A stretch of DNA of 64,000 bases. Source: Dendrophyllia cribrosa. Taxonomy: Eukaryota > Cnidaria > Anthozoa > Scleractinia > Dendrophylliidae. Every line of letters starts with the position of its first letter. Within the stretch, counting starts at the first letter, position 1. Positions 1 to 19,606 of this stretch are shown one piece after another. The stretch is from assembly GCA_024195265.1 (NCBI GenBank), contig JAJLRJ010000002.1:15627264-15691263 (forward strand). The letters run 5' to 3'. Position numbers and translations under genes: made by a program. The notes under the pieces were generated by a model. It was not told the DNA's origin, did no database searches, and was given only the letters and a program-made list of their open reading frames with translations.

Positions 1-111
1 TAAAACTCATGTCGCCAAACAGAGCGCCAGTCCAGTTAACCGGTACACTACGGTCTATGCAATCGACCCCTTAGCCTCGTTCCCATTCGTCCTCGGCGCG
101 TAATAGAATGT

Positions 112-613
112 GATGTCACTCATCGCACTCGGCCCCAAGCCTTTATGAGCTCTCTTTGCTCAGTAAGCGCGTTGTTGAGGCCTGGCAACGAGGCTGATCG
201 GCCCCTGACACACAGTTTGTATCCGGATGTTAAAATGTTTCTCTTCTCGCTTTGGCGACATAAGTTTTTACATTTCGCCATAAAGAACAAAACTGGAGCT
301 TTCCTGTCTGTAGCAAATAGCAGTTTAACAAGTCAGGAAAATAATTTTTGTGGTCGAATGTCGATGTCACTCATCGCACTCGGCCCCAAGCCTTTATGAG
401 CTCTCTTTGCTCAGTAAGCGCGTTGTTGAGGCCTGGCAACGAGGCTGATCGGCCCCTGACACACAGTTTGTATCCGGATGTTAAAATGTTTCTCTTCTCG
501 CTTTGGCGACATTAAGTTTTTACATTTCGCCATGAAGAACAAAACTGGAGCTTTCCTGTCTGTAGCGAATAGCAGTTTAACAAGTCAGGAAAATAATGTT
601 TGTGGTCGAATTG
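112..613. repeat. Two-copy tandem duplication, 251-bp unit
   Basis: The stretch starting GATGTCACTCATCGCACTCG at 112 recurs almost unchanged at 363, giving a 251-bp period. The second copy has one extra T and a few substitutions and ends near 613. The near identity implies a recent duplication. A short open frame inside it shows no protein-like features, so I do not call a gene. Confidence 0.85.
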
Positions 614-1435
614 CTATCCATGATATTTTTTTTAAGAGAGAGAAGATATAGGAACTGACCCTATAGAAAAGGTGGGGTGGAAATAGGAGTCAAACAGCAA
701 TTGTAGAAAATCTCGTCCCCAGGGTCTCTCGTTTATTGCGTCAATGGTCAATGTGGTGGAAGTTACCAAGCAAGGGAGCTGGAAACAAAAAGACATTTTA
801 CAGAAACTGGAGGGTTTGTCCCCCTTGCCTATTTCTCCCTTCCCGACACTTTTTGGTTCTTATTTAGACAAGATTTAATAAAACACGAATAAAATTACTC
901 ATTTTCCTTTTTTAAAACATACAAAGCTTAATAAGCAGAACGAAATTAAACTGTTTTGATATTTATAAAGTTAAAAAGTAAAAACAGATCCGCAGCAACT
1001 TGTATTGTTCTGTGTCGAGAGAAAAGCAAACAGTAAGACAAGCTTAGCAATATTATTTCAGACTGAAAAAGTTATGAAAGATCCCCTCTGCCCCGGATCT
1101 CTTATTAGAAGAGTTAGAATCAAAAAAGTCGTTTAGAGCAACCTGTCTTTGTTTTGGTTCACAACTTGATGCTGTTATTGTATTTTATGTTTTCGTGTAT
1201 TTTGTCGTTTACTCGCAGTTTTATTGTTAAGTACAAATTTTAATCAACTTTCCGGCGGGAAAACCGTTAAGACAAGACAAACTACTTTTGTAAAGGCGTT
1301 TAATATTCTCACGGCTCCAAATTACATTTCTATTGTTTTCATAGAGTTTTTTAGAGAAGAAACCGGCTATTGTTAAACTTACCTATCGTTGGTTGCCTTT
1401 AATATATAACTTACATGCAGGTGCTTTGTGTAATA
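614..1435. other. Intergenic, no gene seen
   Basis: AT-rich DNA without a convincing open frame, splice-bounded exon or recognisable repeat, up to the MITE at 1436. Confidence 0.5.
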
Positions 1436-1717
1436 GAGCAGTTTTCAATTGAGTGTCGAAAGTAATTACACAATTGCTTTGGTTTTGCATTGATACGCTT
1501 TGTGATTGGCTAAAAAATCTCGCGCCACTTTCTCGACCAATCAGAAGTAAAACCAAAACCAATCGTGACTTGCTCGCACGCGTTTTCCCGCGCTTGGCGC
1601 CGGCTTCATGTAATTGCTTCGAGCTCTGATTGGTTCATTGGATTGTTTACGACTGCTGTGATTGGTCAGAGTAATTACTTTGGTTTTGGTTTTACGACAC
1701 TCAATTGAAAACTGCTC
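1436..1717 (+). mobile_element. 282-bp MITE, TA-flanked, family A (copy 1)
   Basis: Perfect terminal inverted repeats beginning GAGCAGTTTTCAATTGAGTG and ending in its reverse complement, flanked by TA on both sides (1434-1435, 1718-1719). The interior is rich in CCAATCA/TGATTGG boxes. A second copy of identical length lies in opposite orientation at 16541-16822, and degraded copies lie near 31.7-32.2 kb and 53.56 kb. TA flanks suggest a Tc1/mariner-type mobiliser, which is inference. Confidence 0.9.
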
Positions 1718-1828
1718 TATGCTACGTAACATACTTTATGTTTTAGCTATCCCTACTTAATATTTTCTAACTTCCTTGAACATCTCGGTATTCCATCGCG
1801 TTTTGAGCGTCTTCCTTGTATATTAAGT

Positions 1829-2776
1829 TTAGTTGTCCTTGCATAATATTCGTCTGACTAATCGTTTAACTTCAGTCCGAATGTCTTTCATTCTCCACAA
1901 GTAAAGAAGAGGGTTAAGCGAAGAAGACAAAAATACAAACACTACTGACATGTTAAGAAACAGCCATTCATATTCAAAATCCAACATCATCATTACCCCA
2001 ATAACGATAGCTATTGGCAAGTAACTAGTATAGAAAATAGCTAGAATATAAAGGATCGTGAAGACGGATTTCTTGTACTTGGCAAAATTGATCGCTGGTT
2101 GGGCGCTGCTGTGTGACAATTCGTTTGCTTGAATTTGTATTTGATGACGACGAATTATTCGAAAAACCTTGTAGTAAGCCACTGATGAGACAATAAGACA
2201 AAACAGTAGAAAAGAAATAGAAGCAACGCCTAATTCAACATTACGAGCCTGAGTTTCTTTTAAAAAGCGAAATACAATAAAAGGAATGGGCAAGGGTGAT
2301 AGAGCTACAATAACAAAACAGGCACGACGTACAGTAACGAACGATCGACGAGACATGTGCAGCCATCGTTCAATGGACATAAGTGTCATTACTAATATTG
2401 TAAACAAAAAAAAGTATGTGGAACAGCCGCTGAGTATGGTTCCCGTTACATGATGAATTTTAACGTTCGAGGTCCGATTTACGGCCAAACTGATCAGATT
2501 TTTTGCAACGTAAAAAGGTTGGCTGATGAGTCCAGTGCAAAAGTCAGTGAAAGCCAATCCAGCGAGTAGAATATAGGATGGTGTTCTGAGAGTTGAGCTC
2601 CTCCAAATTGCCAACAAAACCAGAGCATTTCCCGCCACTGCAATCGGTGACAACATGGCGATGACAATTGCAGAAGAGAAGTAATATGCTGCAACTAAGG
2701 AGTGTTTTTTTACATCCTCGGTGACGTTAGAAGAGTTATTCAGTTGATGATTAAAATGAGTTGCGTTGTTAGACAT
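1829..2776 (-). CDS. Orphan class A (rhodopsin-like) GPCR, copy 1
   Basis: Single-exon receptor of 315 residues with seven hydrophobic segments. Visible family marks: GNALVLL in TM1, LAFTDF in TM2, IERW at the end of TM3 in place of DRY, YLP in TM6 and NPLLY (NPxxY) in TM7, followed by a short basic tail. The N-terminus has several N-glycosylation sequons. The open frame extends 25 residues further upstream, but the ATG at 2776 is chosen because the paralogue at 4128-5081 begins with the same MSNNATHF sequence. It should sit in the plasma membrane and signal through G proteins; the ligand cannot be told. The last 130 residues are almost identical to the paralogue while loop regions differ. 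Lack of introns is usual for cnidarian receptors of this kind. Confidence 0.9.
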   Translation of the reverse strand: MSNNATHFNHQLNNSSNVTEDVKKHSLVAAYYFSSAIVIAMLSPIAVAGNALVLLAIWRSSTLRTPSYILLAGLAFTDFCTGLISQPFYVAKNLISLAVNRTSNVKIHHVTGTILSGCSTYFFLFTILVMTLMSIERWLHMSRRSFVTVRRACFVIVALSPLPIPFIVFRFLKETQARNVELGVASISFLLFCLIVSSVAYYKVFRIIRRHQIQIQANELSHSSAQPAINFAKYKKSVFTILYILAIFYTSYLPIAIVIGVMMMLDFEYEWLFLNMSVVFVFLSSSLNPLLYLWRMKDIRTEVKRLVRRILCKDN

Positions 2777-2859
2777 GGCGTCGTCTTTTCTTCGAACCTG
2801 TGAATCTTTAATTCTATTTTTGTTAAGAAAACCTGACATCAGCTCAGACAATAAAACGG

Positions 2860-3700
2860 AAATTCTAAAAAATTCAGAAAATCGCGAAAGAAGGAATTGC
2901 GATGAGAAACACTCTCAAAACAGCTGAAATTAAAATCGAGCCAAAGGAAACATAAACATTGAAAAAAGAAAAACAAAGGTCATGTTAAAGTAATAAAAAT
3001 TATGCTGGTGATAACAAAGAAGATCTCATTTATCTATCAAACAGGAGTTTTTAATTAAGTTTTGATCTCTCTAGCCGTCAAAGATTACTTTTATTATGAC
3101 AGGAAGTTTCCAGGCGGACTTTATATTAATAAAATTATAGATTTCTCTTCAGTAAGAATTTTGACTGAAGATTTTCGATTTAATAACTGAATACACATTA
3201 ACTTTGAACTTTTTTTTCACAGTCGTTTTGTTTCCCTTATACAATATAATACAATACAAAGTTTATTGGTTCTACCAAATCAGTATTTTTACTGTTTGAA
3301 TATATTCAGTGAACTCCATAGGGCAAGTAAATATAAATTATTGAAACAAATCAAATTATTTTTTTTAGTTTCCAAGTTCTGTTTATACTGCTTTAAAGCC
3401 TCGAAAAATAAACTGCAGTGAAATTTGCTTATTGCTTTTTCATAATAAGGTAGCGTTAATACAGTGACGGGTGTGTTTTTAATTTGTAAAGAATACTGTT
3501 TGACGAGAAAGGACAAAATTGTCTTTTCACTCGGAGTCTTTGATTCTTCCAGTCCTCAGCGCGCCTCAGTAAGCAAAATTAGCTAAGTTTGAATCCAGCA
3601 GTAATTTGTACCATACTACTCCTGCCAGAAAAGAAACATTTGCTTGTGATGAAAGAGCTACGCTGACATTATGATTACACTACATTATCATTATGTCATC
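2860..3700. other. AT-rich spacer between the GPCR copies
   Basis: No exon or known element recognised. It holds the 5' flank of GPCR copy 1, whose first ~90 bp resemble the 5' flank of copy 2, and then unique-looking AT-rich DNA. Confidence 0.4.
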
Positions 3701-3798
3701 GTTATCGATATATTACATTGTCATCATCGTCATTATCATATCATTATATTACATTATCATCTTCATCATCATCATCATCATCATCATTATCATTATCC
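3680..3798. repeat. (TCA)n-rich microsatellite
   Basis: Degenerate TCATCA / CATTAT trinucleotide-rich tract; the serine-rich frame across it is a by-product of the repeat. Confidence 0.8.
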
Positions 3799-3823
3799 AG
3801 CATGCCTCAGCGTCCTGGATTAG

Positions 3824-4056
3824 TTAAAGGGGCAGTATCACGAGGTTCCACGCGCGGCACTGTTCACTATTCTTGCACCGGAATTTTGGACATATCACTG
3901 TTAAAAGTGATTTTTTTCTTTCTTCCAGCTATCAAAACGGATTTTTTGATTCAACAAATACCTCCACTTCTCGACGGCCTTTTTGGATTTGCGGAATCAA
4001 ACTTGAAAACTGGGCCGACGTTTTCAAGTTTCGACCTCGTGATACTGCCCCTTTAA
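3824..4056. mobile_element. 233-bp TTAA-flanked MITE
   Basis: Inverted termini of about 23 bp (TTAAAGGGGCAGTATCACGA at the left, its complement at the right), each bounded by TTAA. A TTAA target is typical of piggyBac and Kolobok transposons; no transposase is present. Its right edge abuts the 3' limit of the duplicated segment that carries GPCR copy 2. Confidence 0.8.
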
Positions 4057-4127
4057 TATCTCAGAACTCGATCGCGTTTTGAGTTGATGAGACTGCTTTT
4101 GTTTTATTATCTGTTCTTTTTGTAAGT

Positions 4128-5081
4128 TTAGTTGTCCTTGCATAATATTCGTCTGACTAATCGTTTAACTTCAGTCCGAATGTCTTTCATTCTCCACAAG
4201 TAAAGAAGAGGGTTAAGCGAAGAAGACAAAAATACAAACACTACTGACATGTTAAGAAACAGCCATTCATATTCAAAATCCAACATTATCATTACTCCAA
4301 TAACGATAGCTATTGGCAAGTAACTAGTATAGAAAATAGCTAGAATATAAAGGATCGTGAAGACGGATTTCTTGTACTTGGCAAAATTGATCGCTGGTTG
4401 GGCGCTGCTGTGTGACAATTCGTTTGCTTGGATTTGTATTTGATGATGACGAATTATTCGAAAAACCTTGTAGTAAGCCACTGATGAGACAATAAGACAA
4501 AACAGTAGAAAAGAAATGGAAGCAACGCCTATTCCAATGGTACGACCCGTTCCTTTTAAGACCTGATATGATACAACTAAGGGAATAGGCAAGGGTAAAA
4601 GAGCTGCATTAACAAAACAGGCACGACGTACTGTAACGAACGATCGGCGAGACATGTGCAACCATCGTTCAATGGACATAAGTGTCATAACTGATATTGT
4701 TAACATAAAAAAGTATGTGGCACAGCCGTAGAGTAAGGTTCCTGTTATATGATGAGTTTCAAAATCTGAGGTCCGATTTAAGGCCAAGCGGATCAGATTG
4801 TTCGCAACGTAAAAAGGTTGGCTGACGAGTCCAGTGCAAAAGTCAGTGAAAGCCAATCCAGCGAGTAGAATATAGGATGGTGTTCTGAGAGATGAGTTCC
4901 TCCAAATAGCCGCCAAAACCAGAGCATTTCCCGCTACTGCAATCGGTGACAACATGGCGACGACAATTGCAGAAGAGACGTAATATGCTGCAACTACTGA
5001 GGAGTGCTTTTTCACATCCTCGGTGAAGTTAGAAGAGTCATGGTTACTTTGAAGATTGAAATGAGTTGCGTTGTTAGACAT
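4128..5081 (-). CDS. Orphan class A (rhodopsin-like) GPCR, copy 2
   Basis: Single-exon seven-transmembrane receptor of 317 residues, tandem paralogue of the gene at 1829-2776 on the same strand. It has GNALVL (TM1), LAFTDF (TM2), IERW (TM3 end), YLP (TM6) and NPLLY (TM7), plus N-terminal glycosylation sequons. The start at 5081 (MSNNATHF) is the first ATG of the conserved block. TM5 to the C-terminus differs from copy 1 by only about two residues, whereas extracellular loop 1 and the TM4-loop 2 segment differ strongly, so ligand preference may differ while G-protein coupling is shared. A TTTATT (AATAAA on the minus strand) lies about 20 bp past the stop. The ligand is unknown. Confidence 0.9.
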   Translation of the reverse strand: MSNNATHFNLQSNHDSSNFTEDVKKHSSVVAAYYVSSAIVVAMLSPIAVAGNALVLAAIWRNSSLRTPSYILLAGLAFTDFCTGLVSQPFYVANNLIRLALNRTSDFETHHITGTLLYGCATYFFMLTISVMTLMSIERWLHMSRRSFVTVRRACFVNAALLPLPIPLVVSYQVLKGTGRTIGIGVASISFLLFCLIVSSVAYYKVFRIIRHHQIQIQANELSHSSAQPAINFAKYKKSVFTILYILAIFYTSYLPIAIVIGVMIMLDFEYEWLFLNMSVVFVFLSSSLNPLLYLWRMKDIRTEVKRLVRRILCKDN

Positions 5082-14468
<9,387 letters not shown>

Positions 14469-14769
14469 AAGAACTCAAATTTGTAGACATTTTTGCCTGC
14501 AGATGTTTCTGGAATCGTTAACGCTAGACGCGGCATGTACAGCAACAGAGGAAATATCACCTTACCAGACATTATCGCGAGGAAAGGCGGCTTGTATTTG
14601 AAATTATTGCGATTTCTAAAAACGGGGCTCAAAGGAGCTATGTCATGGGAATTTTGACGTTTTGGATCAAAACTGACCTCGGTTAAAACTAACTAGCTTT
14701 GCCATAAACGAAATGATTATAAAACAACAAGAGGAAGATAAAAATTATCAAGTAAATCTTCGAAGAGAG

Positions 14770-14775
14770 AATAAA
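14770..14775 (+). promoter_or_regulatory. Candidate polyadenylation signal of the GH116-like gene
   Basis: AATAAA about 300 bp downstream of the stop codon. No other support. Confidence 0.35.
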
Positions 14776-14886
14776 TCTTAATCAGAGATTTAGTGAATTT
14801 TCCAAGACACAAGGAGATAAACTTTAAAAAATTGGCCCAATTACCGATTTTTCAAGGTCATGAATCAATATCCACCCTGGCCATCT

Positions 14887-14977
14887 GGCCCCGGTTGTTC
14901 AAAAAGTGGATAACGCTATCCACCGAATAAATCACTATCCAGTGGATAAGTCTAAGAAAATCCATTGTGTTATCAGC

Positions 14978-15013
<36 letters not shown>

Positions 15014-15032
15014 GTTTTGAACAACCGGGCCC
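14887..15032. mobile_element. 146-bp palindromic MITE, family B (copy 1)
   Basis: Near-palindrome with ends GGCCCCGGTTGTTCAAAA and the complement, and the internal word GTGGATAACGCTATCCACCG. A second copy lies at 30562-30703. Confidence 0.85.
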
Positions 15033-15142
15033 TGCAGCCCAAGACATCCATTTTTACTTTTATTAAGAGAGCACTAGTACAATAAAACAAAACTGGACCA
15101 TTATTTTTGGGTTTCCACTGATATAAATGTCTTTTTGGCTTT

Positions 15143-15713
15143 TTAACCCTTTTACTCCCAAGAGTGCCAAAAGTCAAAATTCAAGAAAAATCCCAAATTT
15201 CGTTTTGTAAAATGTTAAAAACCAAATGGTACCATGCGAAAGTACTGCAGAAGAGGTTTTAATTTATTTGAATGGTCATACCATAGGATTCCGTCAACAG
15301 ACTCAAAAGTTAGAACAAATGGTACCATGCGAAAGTACTGCTGAAGAGGTTTTATTTGAATGGTCACATCATAGGATTTCATCCACAGACTCAAAAGTTA
15401 GAACAAATGGTACCATGCAAAAGAAGTGCTGAAGAGGTTTCATTTGAATGGTTACACCCCAGGATTTCATCAACAGACTCAAAAGTTAGAACAAATGGTA
15501 CCATGCAAAGGTACTGCTGAAGAGGTTTCATTTGAATGGTCACACCACAGGATTTTATCCACAGACTCAAAAGTTAGAACAAATGGTACCATGCAAAAGT
15601 ACTGCTGAAGAGGTTTCATTTAAATGGTTACACCACAGGATTTTATCCAGAGACTCAAAAGTTAGGGCCACATTACATGTCTCCATAATTGACTCTGGGA
15701 GTGAAAGGGTTAA
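15143..15713 (+). mobile_element. Inverted-repeat element carrying an 88-bp minisatellite, family C
   Basis: Starts TTAACCCTTTTACTCCCA and ends GGGAGTGAAAGGGTTAA. The core holds five units starting AAATGGTACCATGC at 15224, 15317, 15405, 15493 and 15581; the last three intervals are exactly 88 bp. Single-unit or truncated relatives lie at 26585-26667, 31202-31376, 43430-43570 and 50398-50460. Confidence 0.85.
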
Positions 15714-15843
15714 AGTAACACTAAAAATGGTGACATAGCCCCTTTATTAATAGAGAGTAGTGTTTCTAACCGGATCGGGATTTACGGGTTTAGTACAGTT
15801 AGATACAAAGAAAAACACTGGTTTTGATATTTTGTGTCGACAG

Positions 15844-15947
15844 AATACTTTGAATCAGCCTACAACAGGCGCCTTGTTTTCTACGTAAATGATCCCAGAC
15901 ATCCTAGCGAACTAAAGTGTAGACTTGCCTTTGAGAATGTTTGGTGA
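15844..15947 (+). CDS. Candidate terminal or internal exon, unidentified
   Basis: After a good acceptor (TTGTGTCGACAG) an open frame reads YFESAYNRRLVFYVNDPRHP, then SELKCRLAFENVW and TGA at 15945. The phase matches the phase-1 donor at 13859, so it could be an alternative last exon of the GH116-like gene. A strong donor (GTGAGT at 15941) overlaps the stop, so it may also be an internal exon. I recognise no family. Confidence 0.35.
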
Positions 15948-15957
15948 GTGGAATAGG

Positions 15958-16265
15958 CCACTCCGAAAAATACCATAATAATCTTTTACGTGCAGGCTCA
16001 GCCTCACCAGGGTGTAATTACTCAAGTCTCCTTTGTTAGCATGGTACAATGGAATTCAGAGTACATGTAGGAACGCTAGGATGTAGCATTGTGTGTTTGT
16101 ATACAAATGTGCACCGTATATATGCAAATTGCCAAGAAGTTGAAGCATTGCACGTGCAGTTCGTGCTGAAAACAAAAGATATTGGAAAAATCAGGCTAAC
16201 ATCAAGCACCACCCAAACCTGCACTTTAAAGAGTATTATGGTATTTTTCATAGTTTCTGGAGTGG
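15958..16265. mobile_element. 308-bp MITE
   Basis: Left end CCACTCCGAAAAATACCATA and a right end reading TATGGTATTTTTCATAG...GGAGTGG form inverted repeats of about 35 bp. Confidence 0.7.
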
Positions 16266-16385
16266 GGAATTGCAATACTGCATAAGAATTCGTATTGAAA
16301 AAAGAAATGTTTTTTTTTGTTTCATTACCGGTTTTTTATTGAATAAGCTGTCCAATTACATGTGTATTGTTAACACAGTTCATTA

Positions 16386-16530
16386 GGTAAATTGGCCACC
16401 ATAAAGAGATTTTGAATCTCGATCTTTACGGTGGTCAATGTACCTTTAGTTTTTAACTCAGTTGATGAAACTATTTTTTTTGTGTTTCATTCTACCGCCG
16501 ACGCAGCACCACAGTTTCTTTACAAACTAT
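16386..16530 (+). repeat. Dispersed repeat, relative of 11880-11990
   Basis: Shares GGTGGTCAATGTACCTT, TCAGTTGATGAAAC and GACGCAGCACC with the copy in the GH116-like intron. The hammerhead-like part is absent. Confidence 0.6.
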
Positions 16531-16540
16531 TACTCCTTTA

Positions 16541-16822
16541 GAGCAGTTTTCAATTGAGTGTCGTAAAACCAAAACCAAAGTAATTACTCTGACCAATCAC
16601 AGCAGTCGTAAACAATCCAATGAACCAATCAGAGCTCGAAGCAATTACATGTCGGCGGCGCCAAGCGCGGGAAAACGCGTGCGAGCAAGTCACGATTGGT
16701 TTTGGTTTTACTTCTGATTGGTCGAGAAAGTGGCGCGAGATTTTTTAGCCAATCACAAAGCGTAGCAATGCAAAACCAAAGCAATTGTGTAATTACTTTC
16801 GACACTCAATTGAAAACTGCTC
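16541..16822 (-). mobile_element. 282-bp MITE, family A (copy 2)
   Basis: Same length and termini as 1436-1717, opposite orientation, flanked by TA at 16539-16540 and 16823-16824. High identity between the copies suggests recent activity of the family. Confidence 0.9.
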
Positions 16823-16963
16823 TATTAATGTATATTGATGTTTTCCAACCGACTGCCACTAGAAATTTTAAAAACACTCACGAAGGATACGACGAGAAAG
16901 TTCAAACACAAAATAGCATGAAAAACTCGCACGTGCAGAGCCATTATCTCGCTCGTACTCTTA

Positions 16964-17118
16964 GGGTGGATTTCCACTGTCGCGTAATTTTTACGTGCGT
17001 AAATATAATAAGAGACGATGTATGAACAGCTTGCGTAAAAGTTTACGCGAGCTGTTCATACATAGTCTCTTATTTTTATTTACGCACGTAAAAATTACGC
17101 GACAGTGGAAATCCACCC
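16964..17118. mobile_element. 155-bp near-perfect palindromic MITE, TTA target site
   Basis: Ends GGGTGGATTTCCACTGTCGC and its complement; the arms pair almost throughout, apart from a short centre. Flanked by TTA at 16961-16963 and 17119-17121. GGG/CCC ends with a TWA target duplication are typical of PIF/Harbinger-derived MITEs. Confidence 0.85.
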
Positions 17119-17207
17119 TTAGTACCCATATCCCAGCCTTGTTTGACTTTTATAGGGAGACCTGGAACGATATTAACTGTTCATTTAACCTTTTTAACGA
17201 CATCGTA

Positions 17208-17926
17208 CAGTGGAACCTCCATTAAGGAGACACCATCGCGACCAGGAGAAGTGTCCCCTTACATAGGTGTCTCTCTTTAACAGAGGTGATACAGTGGAAC
17301 CCCGCCTTACGGTCACCTCGTTAATACGGTCACCTTGTTATTACGGTCACTTTTTTTTGTCCCGGCGAAACGCGCGCCCATACATTTTCTTATAATGAAA
17401 CCCCGTTAATACGGCCAAATTTTCATGGCCCGTTGGTGACCGTATTAACGGGGTTCCACTGTAATTACAAAGATTATATGAGCGTTTTACTGGCCGCCAC
17501 CAGGAGACGTGAACCCTTATATAGGTGTCTCTTTAATAGAGGTGTTAGTATATTACAAAGATTATATAAACATTTTGTTGACCCGGGACCAGGAGAAGTG
17601 TCCCCTTAATAGAGGTGTCCCTTTAATAGAGGTTATGGTTACAAAGATGAGACTTGTACCCTTATATAGAAGAAGTAGAAGTGATAATCACAAAGATTAT
17701 GTGAGTGTTTTGCCAGCTGGGACCAAGAGAAGTGTCCCTTTAATAGAGGTGATAATTACAAAGATTATATGAGCGTTTTGCCGGCCGGGACCAGGAGAAG
17801 TGTCCCCTTAATGGAGGTGTCCCTTTAAAAGAGGTGATAATTACAAAGATAAAATGAGCGTTTTGCCGGCCGAGACCAGGAGAAGTGTGCCCTTAATGGA
17901 GGTGTTCCAAAGTAGAGATTCCACTG
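17208..17926. mobile_element. TA-flanked element with internal tandem units, family D
   Basis: CAGTGGAACCTCC at the left, complement (...GATTCCACTG) at the right, TA on both sides. The interior repeats ACCAGGAGAAGTGTCCC...TTAATAGAGGTG units about six times at irregular 70-130 bp spacing. CAGTG ends with a TA target recall pogo/Tigger elements (inference). Confidence 0.75.
17292..17461. mobile_element. Nested 170-bp MITE within family D element
   Basis: Ends CAGTGGAACCCCG and CGGGGTTCCACTG, TA at 17290-17291 and 17462-17463, and an interior of TTAATACGGTCAC words. A truncated relative lies at 57795-57877. Confidence 0.8.
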
Positions 17927-18224
17927 TATTAGTTTGTTTTCACTCGTTGCTGTGCGTTGGGAAACAACTGAAATTTAAACATACGTTGCCATGATCACTT
18001 TGATATCTAAAGAAATGTAATTAAATGTCAATTTCTAAAGTGATTTGTTAGTGTTGTGACAGGTTTTGAATGAATTTTATGCGTTCCGTCCAATTTCCTT
18101 ATTATGTAAACGTTTTCATTTGCATTGCTGTTTAAATTACGATGCTCTTATTGCTTTCCCTTCCATACAAAATGCTGGTTGTACGATCTGGTGTTAGATC
18201 GATTCATCCTTATTTTTCAAAATC

Positions 18225-18440
18225 GTTAATAATAATGAACAAAGACAATCATAAGCGTGACGATGCTTTGGAAGCCTGATCTTAACATAGATTTTGGCGG
18301 TTTTTTATTCCTTCGTTTTTCTTTATTTTATGATCAGTTTGAGAAGCTATATAAAACACTCGAAAGAGTGTTTCATTAGGTATACAAACACCTCAAAGTC
18401 GGCTGCGCCCAGTTTTTTTTAACCCATATCTCATCTTTTA
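18225..18440 (+). repeat. Dispersed repeat, family E (copy 1)
   Basis: Shares AAGCGTGACG, GATCAGTTTGAGAAGCT, AGAGTGTTTCAT and CAAACACCTC words with 29985-30200 and, inverted, with 51080-51330. Confidence 0.65.
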
Positions 18441-18644
18441 GAAATCCTGATGAACACTCCTCCTCTTCTTTGTTATATTACGTCAAGCCCAACTAGCTCG
18501 ATGTACGTGTGCGTAGCAGTCTTTTCCTTCCCGAGAGTGTGAGAGGCAGGCGAATTATTGGCACCTAGAAAGAGCAAAAATATATTTATGTATTGAGGGG
18601 GAGGGGAAAGGAAGGGAAGGGAAAGAATTAATTTTCTCCCTCCT

Positions 18645-18670
18645 CCCCCCCCCCCCCCCCCCCCCCCCCC
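18645..18670. repeat. Poly-C run, 26 nt
   Basis: Uninterrupted C homopolymer. Confidence 0.9.
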
Positions 18671-19001
18671 AGGCTCCTTCTTCGCCTTATAGCTTGCCTC
18701 CCATTCCCTTGAATCGTCCTTAGCTTCCTCTGTTTCCCGAATTCACGATTGCGCGTAAGTAGCTCGGCGCTCGGCGCTTGCTAGCTCGCCATATCCGGCC
18801 TAAATCTATGCCTGCTACGTACAAGACACAGGCTACACGTTCGCCGGACGTAGGCCGGCCTGGCGTTTGGGTACAAAGTCCAATTCTCACGTGCATATAA
18901 GCCTTTTTCGATATATTTAAATTCTTACTTGGCTCTGGGCTTAAGGGAATAAATCAAAATAAGCTAAAATAAGTCACATCGAGGTTTAAGGACGAATAGA
19001 A

Positions 19002-19606
19002 TGCACATGAAGTGAAATTTCACTACGTTTTGTTTCAGGGTTTTATGTTGTTAATATCACCTTTATTTCATTGTCAATTGTTTTTCTCTTTTGCGCGAAG
19101 CGGATCCACTATTATTAGCAGTTTGAAAACTCCCGCCGGGGCCTGAAATTTGCGACATTTTCAGCGCGGCCAAAAAGGTTTTTGTGACGTCATTCGTGTG
19201 TTCGATCACAACAAACATACTGAGAAGGGTACGAACCCGGGGCTAAAATACGCGTTGCATTCAGACATATTTAATCGAAATAATCCTTCGACAAGTTGCC
19301 AAAACTCCACTGTAAAACGAGTGACGCGCTTAGCCTGTGACAGCCGCTTCCTCCCCTCAGAAAAAAATCCCTGATTTTTTTCTGAGGGGAGAAAGCGGCT
19401 GTCACAGGCTAGACGCGCTCAGTTGTAAACACACTAATGACGTCAATAGAACCCAGGTCCTTGTCTAATACGCCCAACTTGCGTCGCTTGTTAAAATATG
19501 TTCCCGCCACCGCAAGTGACTTATTTTTCCATCAAAATAATTTTTAAAACACCTTTTTTCAGATTACCGAAAAAAAAAATAGTAGTGAAATTTCGCTTCA
19601 TGTGCA
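19002..19606. mobile_element. ~605-bp inverted-repeat element
   Basis: TGCACATGAAGTGAAATTTC at the left and its complement (one mismatch) at the right. Contains the long hairpin at 19331-19411. Confidence 0.7.
19331..19411. mobile_element. 81-bp near-perfect hairpin
   Basis: TAGCCTGTGACAGCCGCTTC and its complement pair nearly fully around the centre AAATCCCTGATTT. The TAGCCTGTG/CACAGGCTA ends resemble those of the MITE at 23877-24044. Confidence 0.8.

Larger units (their letters stand above)
14631..15745. mobile_element. Possible composite element with AAAGGRGCTATGTCA termini
   Basis: AAAGGAGCTATGTCATGG at 14631 faces an inverted partner (TGACATAGCCCCTTT) at 15731-15745. Between them lie two other elements (14887-15032 and 15143-15713). 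The same terminus occurs alone at 33796-33815. Termini are short and imperfect. Confidence 0.4.

Noticed and set aside
145..399. 84-codon open frame across the first tandem unit
   Set aside because: It lies inside the 251-bp duplication, has no family features, and the unit's second copy does not keep a matching frame start to end.
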